A DNA stretch of 54,482 nucleotides from positions 1-54,482 of the forward strand of contig JAABTS010000016.1 of NCBI GenBank assembly GCA_011389735.1, written 5' to 3'. Each line of letters opens with the position of its first letter. Position 1 is the first letter of the stretch. The notes beneath the pieces are model-generated. The model did not search any database, was not told the origin of the DNA, and saw only the letters and a list, made by a program, of their open reading frames with translations. This document shows positions 6,741 through 14,783 of the stretch, in pieces. Made by a program: the position numbers and the translations under genes. Source of the stretch: Desulfobacteraceae bacterium (GTDB lineage Bacteria > Desulfobacterota > Desulfobacteria > Desulfobacterales > JAABTS01).

Positions 6741-9349
6741 AATTCATCTCCTTTAACGACCCAGGAATCAAAAATCACTCCTGCGGCCGGATCATATTTT
6801 CTTTTAAACGCATCGGGATATTCCTGTCGCCATTTATCCATTTCCTCCCCTTTGACGCGCTGGACTTCCACCAGATAACCGCCGCCGATCTGGCCCACGC
6901 AATTTTCCGATGTAATGGCGCCGGGAGTGATCGTATTGATCGCGCCGCCGCGTTCAATCGCGCCGGTTTTGATCGGATCATGACGCGCGCCGTGATCTAT
7001 GGAGACAACGCCTTCCCTAAGCCGTTCGGTGATATAGGCGCCCGCCAGTACGACGCCGCGCTCATTATAAATTTTGACAATATCTCCGTTTTTTATGCCC
7101 CGGCGTTCAGCCTCCTTTGGGTTCAACCATGCGGGTTCGTACATGTATCCGTCCGAACCTCTGACCTTGCCGGTCGGAGTCTCCCGGGTCCAGGTGATGT
7201 CGTCGCATTGAGCGTGCACCCGCCAACGGCCGTGGTTGGACATGATCAACAACGGAAACATTTTGGCCCGGCTGCTCGACAACCGTTCGTCATGGTTGTG
7301 GCTTTTTTCGATCCACTTGGGAATCGGCTGTCGTTCCATATCATCGGGATAGGCTTTGGCCAGGCTTTCGGAATAAAATTCCAGTTTCCCGGACGGGGTG
7401 CCCAGAGGATTCTTTTCAGGATCTTCATAAAATTTCCGGAACCCCGGTGAATCGTCTTCCCAATCTTCGGCCGTATTGTAACACCAGTATTTCTTTTCCA
7501 ACAGATCCTCCCATTTAATCAGATCTTCGCCGCCCATATACTCCCAAACTTTTTTCTGAAGATCCGCAATGGTCATCCCTTCGGTCAGAATGTCCTCCAG
7601 CCCGACCTTTTTGGCTACCTCCAGCACGACTTCGAAATCGCTCTTGGATTCGCCGATTGGTTCGATGGCCTTTTCCGCAAGCATGATATTGGGTTGCTGC
7701 GTACCCTGGCGAATATTGGTCAGGAGGTCGTCCACTTCCATATAGGTGTTGGACGGCAGGATGATATCGGCGTACAGGCAGTCGTTCTCCAGCCAGGGAT
7801 GCTGGGCGACCATGAACTCGATTTTGGAACTCTGATGAGCCAGTTGCGTTTCATGCCCGTAGTTCCAGCAGGTTATTCGACATGGCGTGTCCGACCAGAT
7901 CATGCGAATCTCGGCGCCCTGTTTTTCCTTGGAAATGGGATACACGTATTTATTGAACTGGTCGATTACCAGAGCGTTCTGAGCCCCAGTGCCCTGGAAC
8001 CGAACCGGTTCGTCGGAAAGAATCGCCTTTTGAATCAAAGTCTTTGGAATAACCTGTTCCTGCCATGCGGTGACCGACGACAGCACCGGCAGCGCCAGCC
8101 GTTCCTCGATTTCCGGATTCCAGAAAAACGTGCCGCCCAGTTTTTCAGCTCGCGGCAATCCGAAATAGGTGAATTGATGCTGATGGACGCCGGGCTTGCC
8201 AAGCCCCTGCATTCCCAGAAGAATACATTCGAGCCGGGCCGGTTCATGGGAGAACGGCCCCCGGATGAATCCGCCGCCGAAATAATGCGCGATGGAAGTG
8301 GTCTGCCGGGCGAATTCACGGGCCAGCGCTTTGATCGTCCATTCGGGAACGCCGCATTTGGGAGACGCCCATTCCGGAGACTTGGGAACGCCGTCCTCTT
8401 CCCCCATGACATACGCTTTCACCTTGTCAAAACCTACAACGTGAGTATCCACGTATTCCTTGTCGTAATTGTCTTCCTTGATCCACATATAAATGATGGC
8501 CAGTTGAAGAGCCGCGTCCGTGTTCGGAAGCACCGGAATCCACTTGTCCGCATGAATCGCCGCTCCGTAGTTACAATCCGGACAGATGTAAATCTGCTTG
8601 ATTCCGACTTCCGCCCAGTAATAACACAGACGGCTGGCGAACTGGCCCGTGAATCCCCAGGGCGTCGTTTCCGGGTCGCATCCCCAGAACAGCACCATGT
8701 CCGCGTGTTCCGTGGTGTCCTTGATAATGTTCGCGGCTGGATACATAATTCCCTGCGCGCCCTGGCCCCAAACATGCTTGGCGCCCCAGTACCATCCTTC
8801 CCAGGAATCCGGATTGCGCACCTGAAGCGTGAATCCGCCCATTCGGTCCAGCAGCACCCCCGGATGCCCGTGCGGCGTATTGATGGTTTTGCATTCTCCG
8901 TGGCCGTCGCCCTGGAGCAAAATGGCGTTATATCCGTACATCCGGTGAATCCGTTTGATTTCACTCGCTATGATATCCGCGGCCTCATCCCAGGATATGC
9001 GGACAAACTTGCTCTTTCCACGGTTTTGGGGATTCCTTTCCCCGTTGGGATCCCAGTCCACGCGTTTCAAGGGATATTTGATGCGGTTGGGGGAATACAC
9101 GCGTTTTTTATACGCCAGAGAAAACGGACCGGGCAGTGATTTCCAGGCCGGTCCGATCGATTTGCCGTTCCGGGTGATTTTCCACTGGCGGACGTCTTCT
9201 TTTTTATATTTCCACCCGTACCGCATGGGACGAACCCGGACGATCTTCCCGTCCTTGACATCGACCATGCCTTCGGCCCCGCCGCCGAAATATCCGCCCA
9301 GCCCGAGGGATCTTAAAACGGTTTTGTCTTTTGTTTTGATTTTAGGCAT
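6737..9349 (-). CDS. Transhydroxylase-type bis-MGD molybdenum alpha subunit, copy 1
   Basis: An 870-residue catalytic subunit of the DMSO reductase superfamily, close in length to Pelobacter pyrogallol-phloroglucinol transhydroxylase alpha (about 875). It lacks the N-terminal CxxC...C cluster motif and any Tat signal, so it should be cytoplasmic, as in that subgroup. The segment NPDSWEGWYWG (D181, S182, W183) matches the family's Mo-ligating serine preceded by the catalytic aspartate; H150 (GDGHGECK) is near the family's active-site histidine. Further signatures are VLFWGCDPETTPWGF, DKWIPVLPNTDAALQLAI, and the C-terminal cofactor domain (MSNHGRWRVHAQCDD, GIKNGDIVKIYNERGVVLAGA). The region after GMQGLGKPG differs from what I recall of Pelobacter, so the substrate may differ. 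Relatives include resorcinol hydroxylase and catechol dehydroxylases. The ATG at 9349 is preceded by AGGAG. Confidence 0.88.
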   Translation of the reverse strand: MPKIKTKDKTVLRSLGLGGYFGGGAEGMVDVKDGKIVRVRPMRYGWKYKKEDVRQWKITRNGKSIGPAWKSLPGPFSLAYKKRVYSPNRIKYPLKRVDWDPNGERNPQNRGKSKFVRISWDEAADIIASEIKRIHRMYGYNAILLQGDGHGECKTINTPHGHPGVLLDRMGGFTLQVRNPDSWEGWYWGAKHVWGQGAQGIMYPAANIIKDTTEHADMVLFWGCDPETTPWGFTGQFASRLCYYWAEVGIKQIYICPDCNYGAAIHADKWIPVLPNTDAALQLAIIYMWIKEDNYDKEYVDTHVVGFDKVKAYVMGEEDGVPKSPEWASPKCGVPEWTIKALAREFARQTTSIAHYFGGGFIRGPFSHEPARLECILLGMQGLGKPGVHQHQFTYFGLPRAEKLGGTFFWNPEIEERLALPVLSSVTAWQEQVIPKTLIQKAILSDEPVRFQGTGAQNALVIDQFNKYVYPISKEKQGAEIRMIWSDTPCRITCWNYGHETQLAHQSSKIEFMVAQHPWLENDCLYADIILPSNTYMEVDDLLTNIRQGTQQPNIMLAEKAIEPIGESKSDFEVVLEVAKKVGLEDILTEGMTIADLQKKVWEYMGGEDLIKWEDLLEKKYWCYNTAEDWEDDSPGFRKFYEDPEKNPLGTPSGKLEFYSESLAKAYPDDMERQPIPKWIEKSHNHDERLSSSRAKMFPLLIMSNHGRWRVHAQCDDITWTRETPTGKVRGSDGYMYEPAWLNPKEAERRGIKNGDIVKIYNERGVVLAGAYITERLREGVVSIDHGARHDPIKTGAIERGGAINTITPGAITSENCVGQIGGGYLVEVQRVKGEEMDKWRQEYPDAFKRKYDPAAGVIFDSWVVKGDEL

Positions 9350-9381
9350 TGATATTTACTCCTGATATGCGCGGGACCGGC

Positions 9382-9401
9382 CGGGTTCCAGCCGGCTCCG
9401 C
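9382..9401. other. Intergenic hairpin between the two alpha/beta pairs
   Basis: GCCGG-GTTCCAG-CCGGC forms a short stem-loop in the 69 bp between the end of beta-2 and the start of alpha-1. No T-run follows, so it is more likely a mRNA stabilising or processing structure than a terminator. Confidence 0.35.
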
Positions 9402-9418
9402 AAATTATGGATACTGAA

Positions 9419-10303
9419 TTAGGGGAACACGCCGGGAACCGCTTCACCCTGAGGCGCTTTTGCGCCCGGAGGCGTTCCATGGTGAACATGCATCGGAATG
9501 TCTCCCAAACAAATATCGATATCGGTTCTAATGTCGGCCAATGTCTTTTTGGCGCCGTCTTTATCCAGAGTCAACGTGAAGCTTCTCGAGTCTTTCAGCC
9601 CCCGAAACCAGAAGTCGCCGAAATTATCCGTCGTTACAGTTACGCTTTCCCCGGACTCGTTATCGATCAACACACAGGACGCCCCGATAACCACTTCTTT
9701 TTCCACCGGATCATAAACCGTGCCCGCGACGAATTTTTTGGGCAAATTTTTATAGAACACCCTGGGTTGAGTTCCGGCTTCCGGTTTCAAGGGTTGGGCC
9801 CCGTCCATATAAGGTTTTAGTTCCTCTTCGTCGCCGAAGCGGATCGCATCGGTGGGGCATTGATCCACGCACCTCGGAACAGTCCATTCTTCGGGATCGT
9901 TGTCCCTGAGATGAGAACATCCGGTGCATTTCTGGGCGATATTGAGATTCTCGTTGAAAAAAACCGCTCCATATGGACAGGTGTCAACACACAGCTTGCA
10001 TCCGGTGCATTTTTCCGGATCGATAATCACCATGCCGTCGTCCCGTTTATAGATGGCGCCGGGCTTGCATTCTTCGATACACGGCGCGTTGTCACAATGG
10101 TTACAAAGCTTCGGAATATAGGTGACCATAACCTTGGGAACCTGGCCCCGCACCTGCTCGGTCATGCCGATCCAGAACTGCCCGGTGTCGGGCTGAGGTT
10201 TGGCGTAAGGCGTCCAGTCATTGGCCACATGTTCGTCCTTGCAGGCGATCTGGCAGCAATAACAGCCGTTGCAAACGGCGAGATCAATCAAAAAAGCTTT
10301 CAT
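9419..10303 (-). CDS. Iron-sulfur beta subunit of a transhydroxylase-type molybdenum enzyme, copy 2
   Basis: A 294-residue paralogue of the 5874-6740 protein with the same layout: four cysteine sets for [4Fe-4S] clusters (starting CNGCYCCQIAC), the linker KPRVFYKNLPKKFVAGTVYDP, and a transthyretin-like C-terminal domain (VTTDNFGDFWFRGLKDSRSF). The tail differs from copy 1 (HVHHGTPPGAKAPQGEAV). The ATG overlaps the alpha-2 stop by one base (TAATG), with AGGAGG upstream, so it is co-translated with alpha-2. Residues of the cluster domain are almost identical to copy 1, which follows from the DNA block at 9924-10267. Predicted role: electron transfer to or from the alpha active site, in the cytoplasm. 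Confidence 0.9.
   Translation of the reverse strand: MKAFLIDLAVCNGCYCCQIACKDEHVANDWTPYAKPQPDTGQFWIGMTEQVRGQVPKVMVTYIPKLCNHCDNAPCIEECKPGAIYKRDDGMVIIDPEKCTGCKLCVDTCPYGAVFFNENLNIAQKCTGCSHLRDNDPEEWTVPRCVDQCPTDAIRFGDEEELKPYMDGAQPLKPEAGTQPRVFYKNLPKKFVAGTVYDPVEKEVVIGASCVLIDNESGESVTVTTDNFGDFWFRGLKDSRSFTLTLDKDGAKKTLADIRTDIDICLGDIPMHVHHGTPPGAKAPQGEAVPGVFP
9924..10267 (-). repeat. Gene-conversion block shared with 6361-6704
   Basis: The second copy of the 344-bp near-identical tract, at an exact offset of 3563 bp from the first, with one mismatch. It lies wholly within the beta-2 coding sequence. Confidence 0.85.
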
Positions 10304-12912
10304 TATTCGTCCTCCTTCACGATCCAGGCGTCAAACCTCAACCCTGCGGCCGGGTCATATTTTCTTTGAAAGGCTTCAGGATAGTCCCTGCGCCATTGAT
10401 CCATCTCTTCCCATTTCAGCTTTTCAACCTGCACCAGATATCCGCTGGTGGCCTGGCCTACACAGTTTTCCGATGTAATTCCAGCCGGGGAAATGGTGTT
10501 GATAGCCCCGCCCCGTTCGATTTCGCCGGTTTTGATCGGATCATGCCGCGCTCCGTGATCGGCGTACACAACGCCTTCTCTCAGACGTTCGGTCACATAA
10601 GCGCCGAACAGCACGACGCCTCGCTCGTTGAACATTTTAACAACGTCGCCGTGCTCGATACCTCGTCTTTCAGCCTCTTTCGGGTTGATCCACATAGGTT
10701 CGTACATGTAGCCGTCCGGCCCTTTGACTTTGCAGGTCGGCGCTTCCCGCGTCCAGGTGATATCGTCGCACTGGGAATGCACACGCCAACGGCCGTGATT
10801 CGACATCAGCAGCAACGGAAACATTCTGGAACGATGGCTGGAGAGCCGCTCGTCATGCATGGCGCTTCGCTCAATCCATTTCGGGATAGGCGGCCTTTCT
10901 TTATCGTGCGGAAAATTTTTAGCCAAAGCCTCGGAATAAAATTCCAGCTTGCCGCTAGGCGTGGGCAGCGGATTTTTTTCAGGATCGTCATAGAATTTGC
11001 GCAGCCCCGGCGGATCGTCTTTCCAGTCTTCGGCCGTGTCGTACATCCAATATTTCTTTTCCTGAAGCTGCTCCCAACTCACCAGTTTTTCACCGCCCAT
11101 ATATCCCCAGACTTTTTTCTGCATCTGAAACACATCCAGACCGTCGGTCAGGTTATGTTCCAATCCCAACTTTTTAGCAACTTCCACGACCGCTTCGAAA
11201 TCGCTCTTGGATTCTCCGATGGGCTCGATAGCCTTGTCGGCGAGCATAATATTGGGCTGCTGAGTGCCCTGGCGGATGTTGGTGATAATATCGTCCACTT
11301 CCATGTATGTGTTCACCGGAAGGATAATGTCCGCATACAGGCAGTCGTTTTCCAGCCAGGGATGTTGCGCCACGATGGTTTCGATTTTCGGGCTTCGCAT
11401 GGCGATCTGAGTCTCGTTGCCGCCGTTCCAGCAGGTTATCCGGCAAGGAGTGTCCGTCCAGATCATATGTATTTCGCTTCCGCCTTCTTCTTTCGGGATG
11501 GGGTAAGTGTATTCATTGAACTGATCCATGACCAGGGCCTCGATTGCACCGGTCCCGTGAAACGAAATCGGTTCGTCCGACATGATCGCTTTGTGAACCA
11601 GTGTTTTCGGCAATACCTGCGCCTGCCATGCGGTTACCGACGACATGACCGGAACCGACAGACGCTCCTCGATTTCAGGATTCCAGAAAAACGTGCCCGC
11701 CAAACCTTCTTTTCGAGGCATTCCGAAATAGGTCAACTGGTGATGATGAACGCCCGGGCCGCCCAGCCCCTGCATTCCCAGCAGAATGACTTCCAGACGC
11801 CCATGCTCGTGAGAATACGCGCCCCGGATAAATCCGCCGCCGAAATAGTGGGCGATGGACGTGGTCTGACGCGCGAATTCGCGAGCCAGCGCCTTGATCG
11901 TCCATTCAGGAACCCCGCATTTTTCTGACGCCCATGCAGGCGTTTTGGGCACGCCGTCTTCCTTGCCCATAACATAGTCGGAAAATTGTTCGAATCCGAC
12001 GACATGCGTATCCACATATTCCTTGTTATACAAGTCCTCGTTGATCCAGATATACGCAATCGCCAGTTGAAGCGCCGCGTCCGTATTGGGCAGCACCGGA
12101 ATCCATTTGTCGGCGTGAACCGCGGCCCCGTAGTTCAAGTCCGGACAAACGTAAACCTGCTTGATACCACATTCTTTCCAGAAATAACAAAGACGGCTCG
12201 GAAACTGGCCAGTAAACCCCCAGGGCGTGGTTTCCGGATCACAACCCCAGAACAGCACCATCTCCGAATGTTCCGTGGAGTCGTTGACAATATTGGCCGC
12301 CGGCCACATGTTGCCCTGCACTCCCTGGCCCCAAACATGCTTGGCCCCCCAATACCAGCCTTCCCAACTGTCCGGGTTTCTGACCTGAATCGTAAACCCG
12401 CCCATATGATCTAACAGGCATCCGGAATGACCATGTGGAGTATTGATGGTCTTGCACTCGCCGTGCCCGTCCCCCTGCATCAAAATGGCGTAAAAACCAT
12501 ATTCCTTGTGAATCCGCTTGATTTCTGCCGAAATAATATCGGTGGCCTCTTCCCAGGATATCCGCACATATTTGCTTTTTCCCCGGTTTTGAGGATTCCG
12601 TTCCCCTTTGGGATCCCAATCCACCCGTTTCATGGGAAACTGAATCCGGTTGGGAGAATAAACCCGCTTTTTATAGGCCAGAGAAAACGGGCCCGGCAAC
12701 GATTTCCAGGAGGGTTCAATGGTTTTTCCGTTCCGTTCCATTTTCCATTGCCGAACATCTTCTTTTTTATACTTCCATCCATACTTCATCGGGCGGACTC
12801 GGACGATCTTACCGTCTTTCACATCCACCATGCCTTCTGCGCCCCCGCCGAAAAATCCGCCGAGGCCAAGGCTCCTCAAAACCGTCTTGTCTTTGGTTTT
12901 AATGGTTGCCAT
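10303..12912 (-). CDS. Transhydroxylase-type bis-MGD molybdenum alpha subunit, copy 2
   Basis: An 869-residue paralogue of the 6737-9349 protein; by eye roughly four of five residues agree over the first 140. It is colinear, with the same NPDSWEGWYWG active-site segment (D181, S182, W183), no N-terminal iron-sulfur motif and no signal peptide. Differences cluster in places that could affect substrate or partner binding: SMMSDEPISFHGTGAIEAL versus the copy-1 equivalent, and WNGGNETQIAMRSPKIE versus WNYGHETQLAHQSSKIE. It is the first gene of the minus-strand operon (alpha-2, beta-2, alpha-1, beta-1, dctPQM, MFS). The ATG at 12912 has AGGAGG about eleven bases upstream. An anaerobic hydroxylase, dehydroxylase or transhydroxylase acting on a di- or trihydroxylated aromatic ring is the best supported role; other DMSO-reductase activities are possible. 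Confidence 0.88.
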   Translation of the reverse strand: MATIKTKDKTVLRSLGLGGFFGGGAEGMVDVKDGKIVRVRPMKYGWKYKKEDVRQWKMERNGKTIEPSWKSLPGPFSLAYKKRVYSPNRIQFPMKRVDWDPKGERNPQNRGKSKYVRISWEEATDIISAEIKRIHKEYGFYAILMQGDGHGECKTINTPHGHSGCLLDHMGGFTIQVRNPDSWEGWYWGAKHVWGQGVQGNMWPAANIVNDSTEHSEMVLFWGCDPETTPWGFTGQFPSRLCYFWKECGIKQVYVCPDLNYGAAVHADKWIPVLPNTDAALQLAIAYIWINEDLYNKEYVDTHVVGFEQFSDYVMGKEDGVPKTPAWASEKCGVPEWTIKALAREFARQTTSIAHYFGGGFIRGAYSHEHGRLEVILLGMQGLGGPGVHHHQLTYFGMPRKEGLAGTFFWNPEIEERLSVPVMSSVTAWQAQVLPKTLVHKAIMSDEPISFHGTGAIEALVMDQFNEYTYPIPKEEGGSEIHMIWTDTPCRITCWNGGNETQIAMRSPKIETIVAQHPWLENDCLYADIILPVNTYMEVDDIITNIRQGTQQPNIMLADKAIEPIGESKSDFEAVVEVAKKLGLEHNLTDGLDVFQMQKKVWGYMGGEKLVSWEQLQEKKYWMYDTAEDWKDDPPGLRKFYDDPEKNPLPTPSGKLEFYSEALAKNFPHDKERPPIPKWIERSAMHDERLSSHRSRMFPLLLMSNHGRWRVHSQCDDITWTREAPTCKVKGPDGYMYEPMWINPKEAERRGIEHGDVVKMFNERGVVLFGAYVTERLREGVVYADHGARHDPIKTGEIERGGAINTISPAGITSENCVGQATSGYLVQVEKLKWEEMDQWRRDYPEAFQRKYDPAAGLRFDAWIVKEDE

Positions 12913-13265
12913 GTTCTGGTGTACCTCCTTTGCGAAAAAATTATAGAGTTGAATTGAAAACTCGCCGAATCGAAGTTATTGCCGGGGCGGCTTCAGGAAC
13001 GAATGGACATGTTAGGTTGGAATGATTCCGCAGGATTGCGGGCCTGGAATATACGAGCCCATCCGCATGTTTTTGAGTTCCGCGTTCAATAGACCAAAAT
13101 AAAAAAAACAGTGTGAACCTCCGCACTATCGGAAGCCGAATCATTGCGACATATAGCCTTCCGGAAATTTATTTTCTGAAAACCTATGGATTCAACCGGC
13201 AATCATTTTCAGCCGTCCGGAAAATCATGGTCTGATTACACCGGCGCGAAAAATTAATGGCTCAA

Positions 13266-13293
13266 ATTAAATGAACGTCATACAGTTTGTCAA
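13266..13293 (-). promoter_or_regulatory. Sigma-70-like promoter of the transhydroxylase-TRAP operon
   Basis: On the minus strand TTGACA (13293-13288), a 16-bp spacer and TTTAAT (13271-13266) give a full -35 box and a 5 of 6 match at -10. It is the best promoter seen upstream of alpha-2 and predicts a leader of roughly 345 nt. No -24/-12 match was found in this region, so the catabolic operon appears to be outside the sigma-54 group. Confidence 0.5.
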
Positions 13294-13355
13294 GCATTTT
13301 TTACATGTAATTTTGCATATTATCCAATTTATTGTAAATTCAAATATTTATATTG

Positions 13356-13394
13356 TATAAGGATATAAGGATATAAGGATATAAGGATATAAGA
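13356..13394 (+). repeat. Tandem octamer array (TATAAGGA)n
   Basis: Four perfect copies of TATAAGGA followed by a partial fifth (TATAAGA). It is intergenic and a likely length-variable microsatellite. No gene start is close enough to suggest phase variation. Confidence 0.9.
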
Positions 13395-13422
13395 CGGCAG
13401 GTCTGGCTTAAGCGCTGTTTAA

Positions 13423-13488
13423 AGCTTCCCGGAAATTAAATTTCACTGAATTGTCGGCCTTGTGAAATTTAATCCAATAGCCCTATAG
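13423..13488. repeat. Dispersed CCGGAAATTAAATTTCAC repeat, double (palindromic) form
   Basis: CCCGGAAATTAAATTTCACTG is followed by TTGTCGGCC and then the inverse GTGAAATTTAATCC and CTATAG, so two head-to-head half units form a hairpin. Related units lie at 13151-13180, 13751-13800, 16680-16722, 18435-18460, 32201-32252, 40132-40169 and 50588-50692. All are intergenic. Confidence 0.75.
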
Positions 13489-13552
13489 GGCAAGCTCGGG
13501 ATTGTTGCGTTTTTTGGGCCTGGTTCTAATTTCGGCCATAATTTCTCTGGTT

Positions 13553-13662
13553 GGAGCGCCAAAGCCGGAGACCGCGCTTCGTAAGTCGCGGGTTACAAAC
13601 CCGCTCAGAGCAAGAGACCCGCTCAGAGGGGGTTTGCAACCCCCGGCTTACCCTGGCGCTCC
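13553..13662. repeat. Complex palindromic intergenic element (about 110 bp)
   Basis: The ends GGAGCGCC (13553-13560) and GGCGCTCC (13655-13662) are inverted. Inside, GCCGG, GGGTTACAAACCC, CCGCTCAGAG (twice) and GGGGGTTTGCAACCCCC form further stems. There is no coding capacity; the short frames across it on both strands are by-products of the palindrome. It probably folds as RNA or is a remnant of a miniature mobile element. Confidence 0.7.
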
Positions 13663-13690
13663 GGCCGATCTTAGAATCAAGCCCCGTTTT

Positions 13691-13739
13691 TTGTTGAATG
13701 TTAAATGCTAAATGGGAGCCCGCATCCAACATTCAACAA
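13691..13739. repeat. AATGTTAAATGCTAAATG / AACATTCAACA hairpin repeat
   Basis: TTGTTGAATGTTAAATG and CATCCAACATTCAACAA form an inverted repeat. Relatives lie at 25375-25422 and 32131-32190, all in gaps between genes. They may serve as terminators or be a second dispersed repeat family. Confidence 0.65.
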
Positions 13740-13750
13740 GATAAAATCCG

Positions 13751-13800
13751 TATATCGCGGGCCGACAACGCAGTGGAATTGTATTTCTGTAAGGCTATAA
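13751..13800 (-). repeat. Dispersed CCGGAAATTAAATTTCAC repeat, single form
   Basis: Read on the minus strand it is TTATAGCCTTACAGAAATAC, then CACTGCGTTGTCGGCCCGCG and ATATA, a diverged single unit of the family. It abuts the end of the universal stress protein gene at 13801. Confidence 0.65.
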
Positions 13801-14745
13801 TTAGTATTCCTGGTTTCCAACCACCCAAACAGTATGTTTCCTCGCGATCTGAACGACTTTATTGCTGACTCTTCCCAAAAAGAACTCCTGCACTTTTGAA
13901 ATTCCGCGCCTTCCCAACACAATTGCGGCGTATACTCCTGCGTCGGCTTCCATTACGATCCTTGCCGCACGGCTAGTTCCAGTCAATACTTTTATATCGA
14001 TGTCATCATCTTTAAATCCCAGGTCAATCAGACGATTTTTAGTTTTATTCAGCATTGCTTCCGTTTCGGTTAACGCAACGGTATACCCGCCGTCAGGCAT
14101 AAAATACTTTTGAAATCCGAATTGACCTTCATCGCTTCTTCGAATTACATGCACGAGAGAAATTTTAATATTATGGGACGACAGGGTTTTTCCGACCAGG
14201 TCAACCGCCTGGGCGGCGCATGTTGATTCGTCCACAGCCAAAAGGATATTCCCCGCCGGCGGTTGCCTGTTTCCATGCAAAACCAGAGTAGTAAAATTCA
14301 CTTTTTCCAGTAGCTTCGACGCAGTGCCTCCAAGCACCATCTGCGAAATCTGGCTGACGCCCTTTCGGCCCGACACAACAAAACGATAGTTATTCCTTGC
14401 TTCGGCCACAATGTCTCTGGCGATTCCCACTTTCTTGTTTTGAACTTTTACTTCAATATCAGTCTTTGAAAACCCGGCGTTGTTGAGTTTTTCCACGGCT
14501 TTTTCCATAAACGCATTGATTATTTTCCGCTGCCCCGCCTCCCATGCGCGAACATTGACGGCCGATCCATGAAATTGAGGATCCTTTTCAAGATCTTGAT
14601 AGTATTTGGGAATGGCGCTGAAAACATTGAACAGCGTAACCCTCATATCTCGAAAAGGAAGAAAATTGGCGACATATCGAACAGTTTCATTAGACCGTTC
14701 GGATCCGTCAACGGCGATTAACAGTTTTTCTTTTTTATTGTTCAT
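13801..14745 (-). CDS. Tandem-domain universal stress protein
   Basis: A 314-residue protein of two UspA domains. Domain 1 (about 1-150) starts EKLLIAVDGSERSNETVRYV and ends near VVSGRKGVSQISQMVLGGTASKLLEKV, with the G-x2-G-x9-G(S/T) type nucleotide-binding loop. Domain 2 (about 165-314) starts NILLAVDESTCAAQAV and has the equivalent IVLGRRGISKVQEFFLGRVSNKVV. Usp proteins of this type bind ATP or AMP and act in stress and starvation survival. AAGGAG precedes the ATG at 14745. It lies 38 bp after the CBS-ACT gene and probably shares its sigma-54 promoter at 15577-15592. Confidence 0.9.
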   Translation of the reverse strand: MNNKKEKLLIAVDGSERSNETVRYVANFLPFRDMRVTLFNVFSAIPKYYQDLEKDPQFHGSAVNVRAWEAGQRKIINAFMEKAVEKLNNAGFSKTDIEVKVQNKKVGIARDIVAEARNNYRFVVSGRKGVSQISQMVLGGTASKLLEKVNFTTLVLHGNRQPPAGNILLAVDESTCAAQAVDLVGKTLSSHNIKISLVHVIRRSDEGQFGFQKYFMPDGGYTVALTETEAMLNKTKNRLIDLGFKDDDIDIKVLTGTSRAARIVMEADAGVYAAIVLGRRGISKVQEFFLGRVSNKVVQIARKHTVWVVGNQEY

Positions 14746-14783
14746 TAGATATCTCCTTTTTATTAATTTTGTAAAGGGTTCAA

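Larger units (their letters stand above)
12913..13800. other. Repeat-rich intergenic region (about 890 bp)
   Basis: No convincing gene is present. It holds the probable promoter of the oxidoreductase operon (13266-13293), an octamer tandem array (13356-13394), three copies of the CTTCCGGAAATTAAATTTCAC repeat family (13151-13180, 13423-13488, 13751-13800), a 110-bp palindrome (13553-13662), an AACATTCAACA hairpin (13691-13739) and half of a GGTTCTAATTTCGGCCAT repeat (13522-13540). The leader between the promoter and alpha-2 would be about 345 nt. Confidence 0.7.

Noticed and set aside
7694-9139. Long plus-strand frame (481 codons) opposite alpha-1
   Set aside because: It is antisense to a well-conserved molybdenum enzyme, with arginine- and histidine-rich low-complexity content and no domain or ribosome-binding site; a codon-bias shadow.
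10366-11928. Long plus-strand frame (520 codons) opposite alpha-2
   Set aside because: Same reason as for copy 1; the corresponding antisense frame exists in both paralogues because the sense codons are conserved.
6737-12912. Nitrate, formate or polysulfide reductase as identity of the alpha subunits
   Set aside because: They lack the N-terminal iron-sulfur motif and Tat signal of those groups and carry the NPDSWEGW segment and transthyretin-type beta partner of the transhydroxylase group.
12941-13144. 67-codon minus-strand frame in the alpha-2 leader
   Set aside because: No ribosome-binding site and no similarity; it lies in the predicted untranslated leader.
13502-13732. Short frames on both strands over the palindrome
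   Set aside because: They are products of the inverted repeat; the two strands give similar arbitrary peptides.
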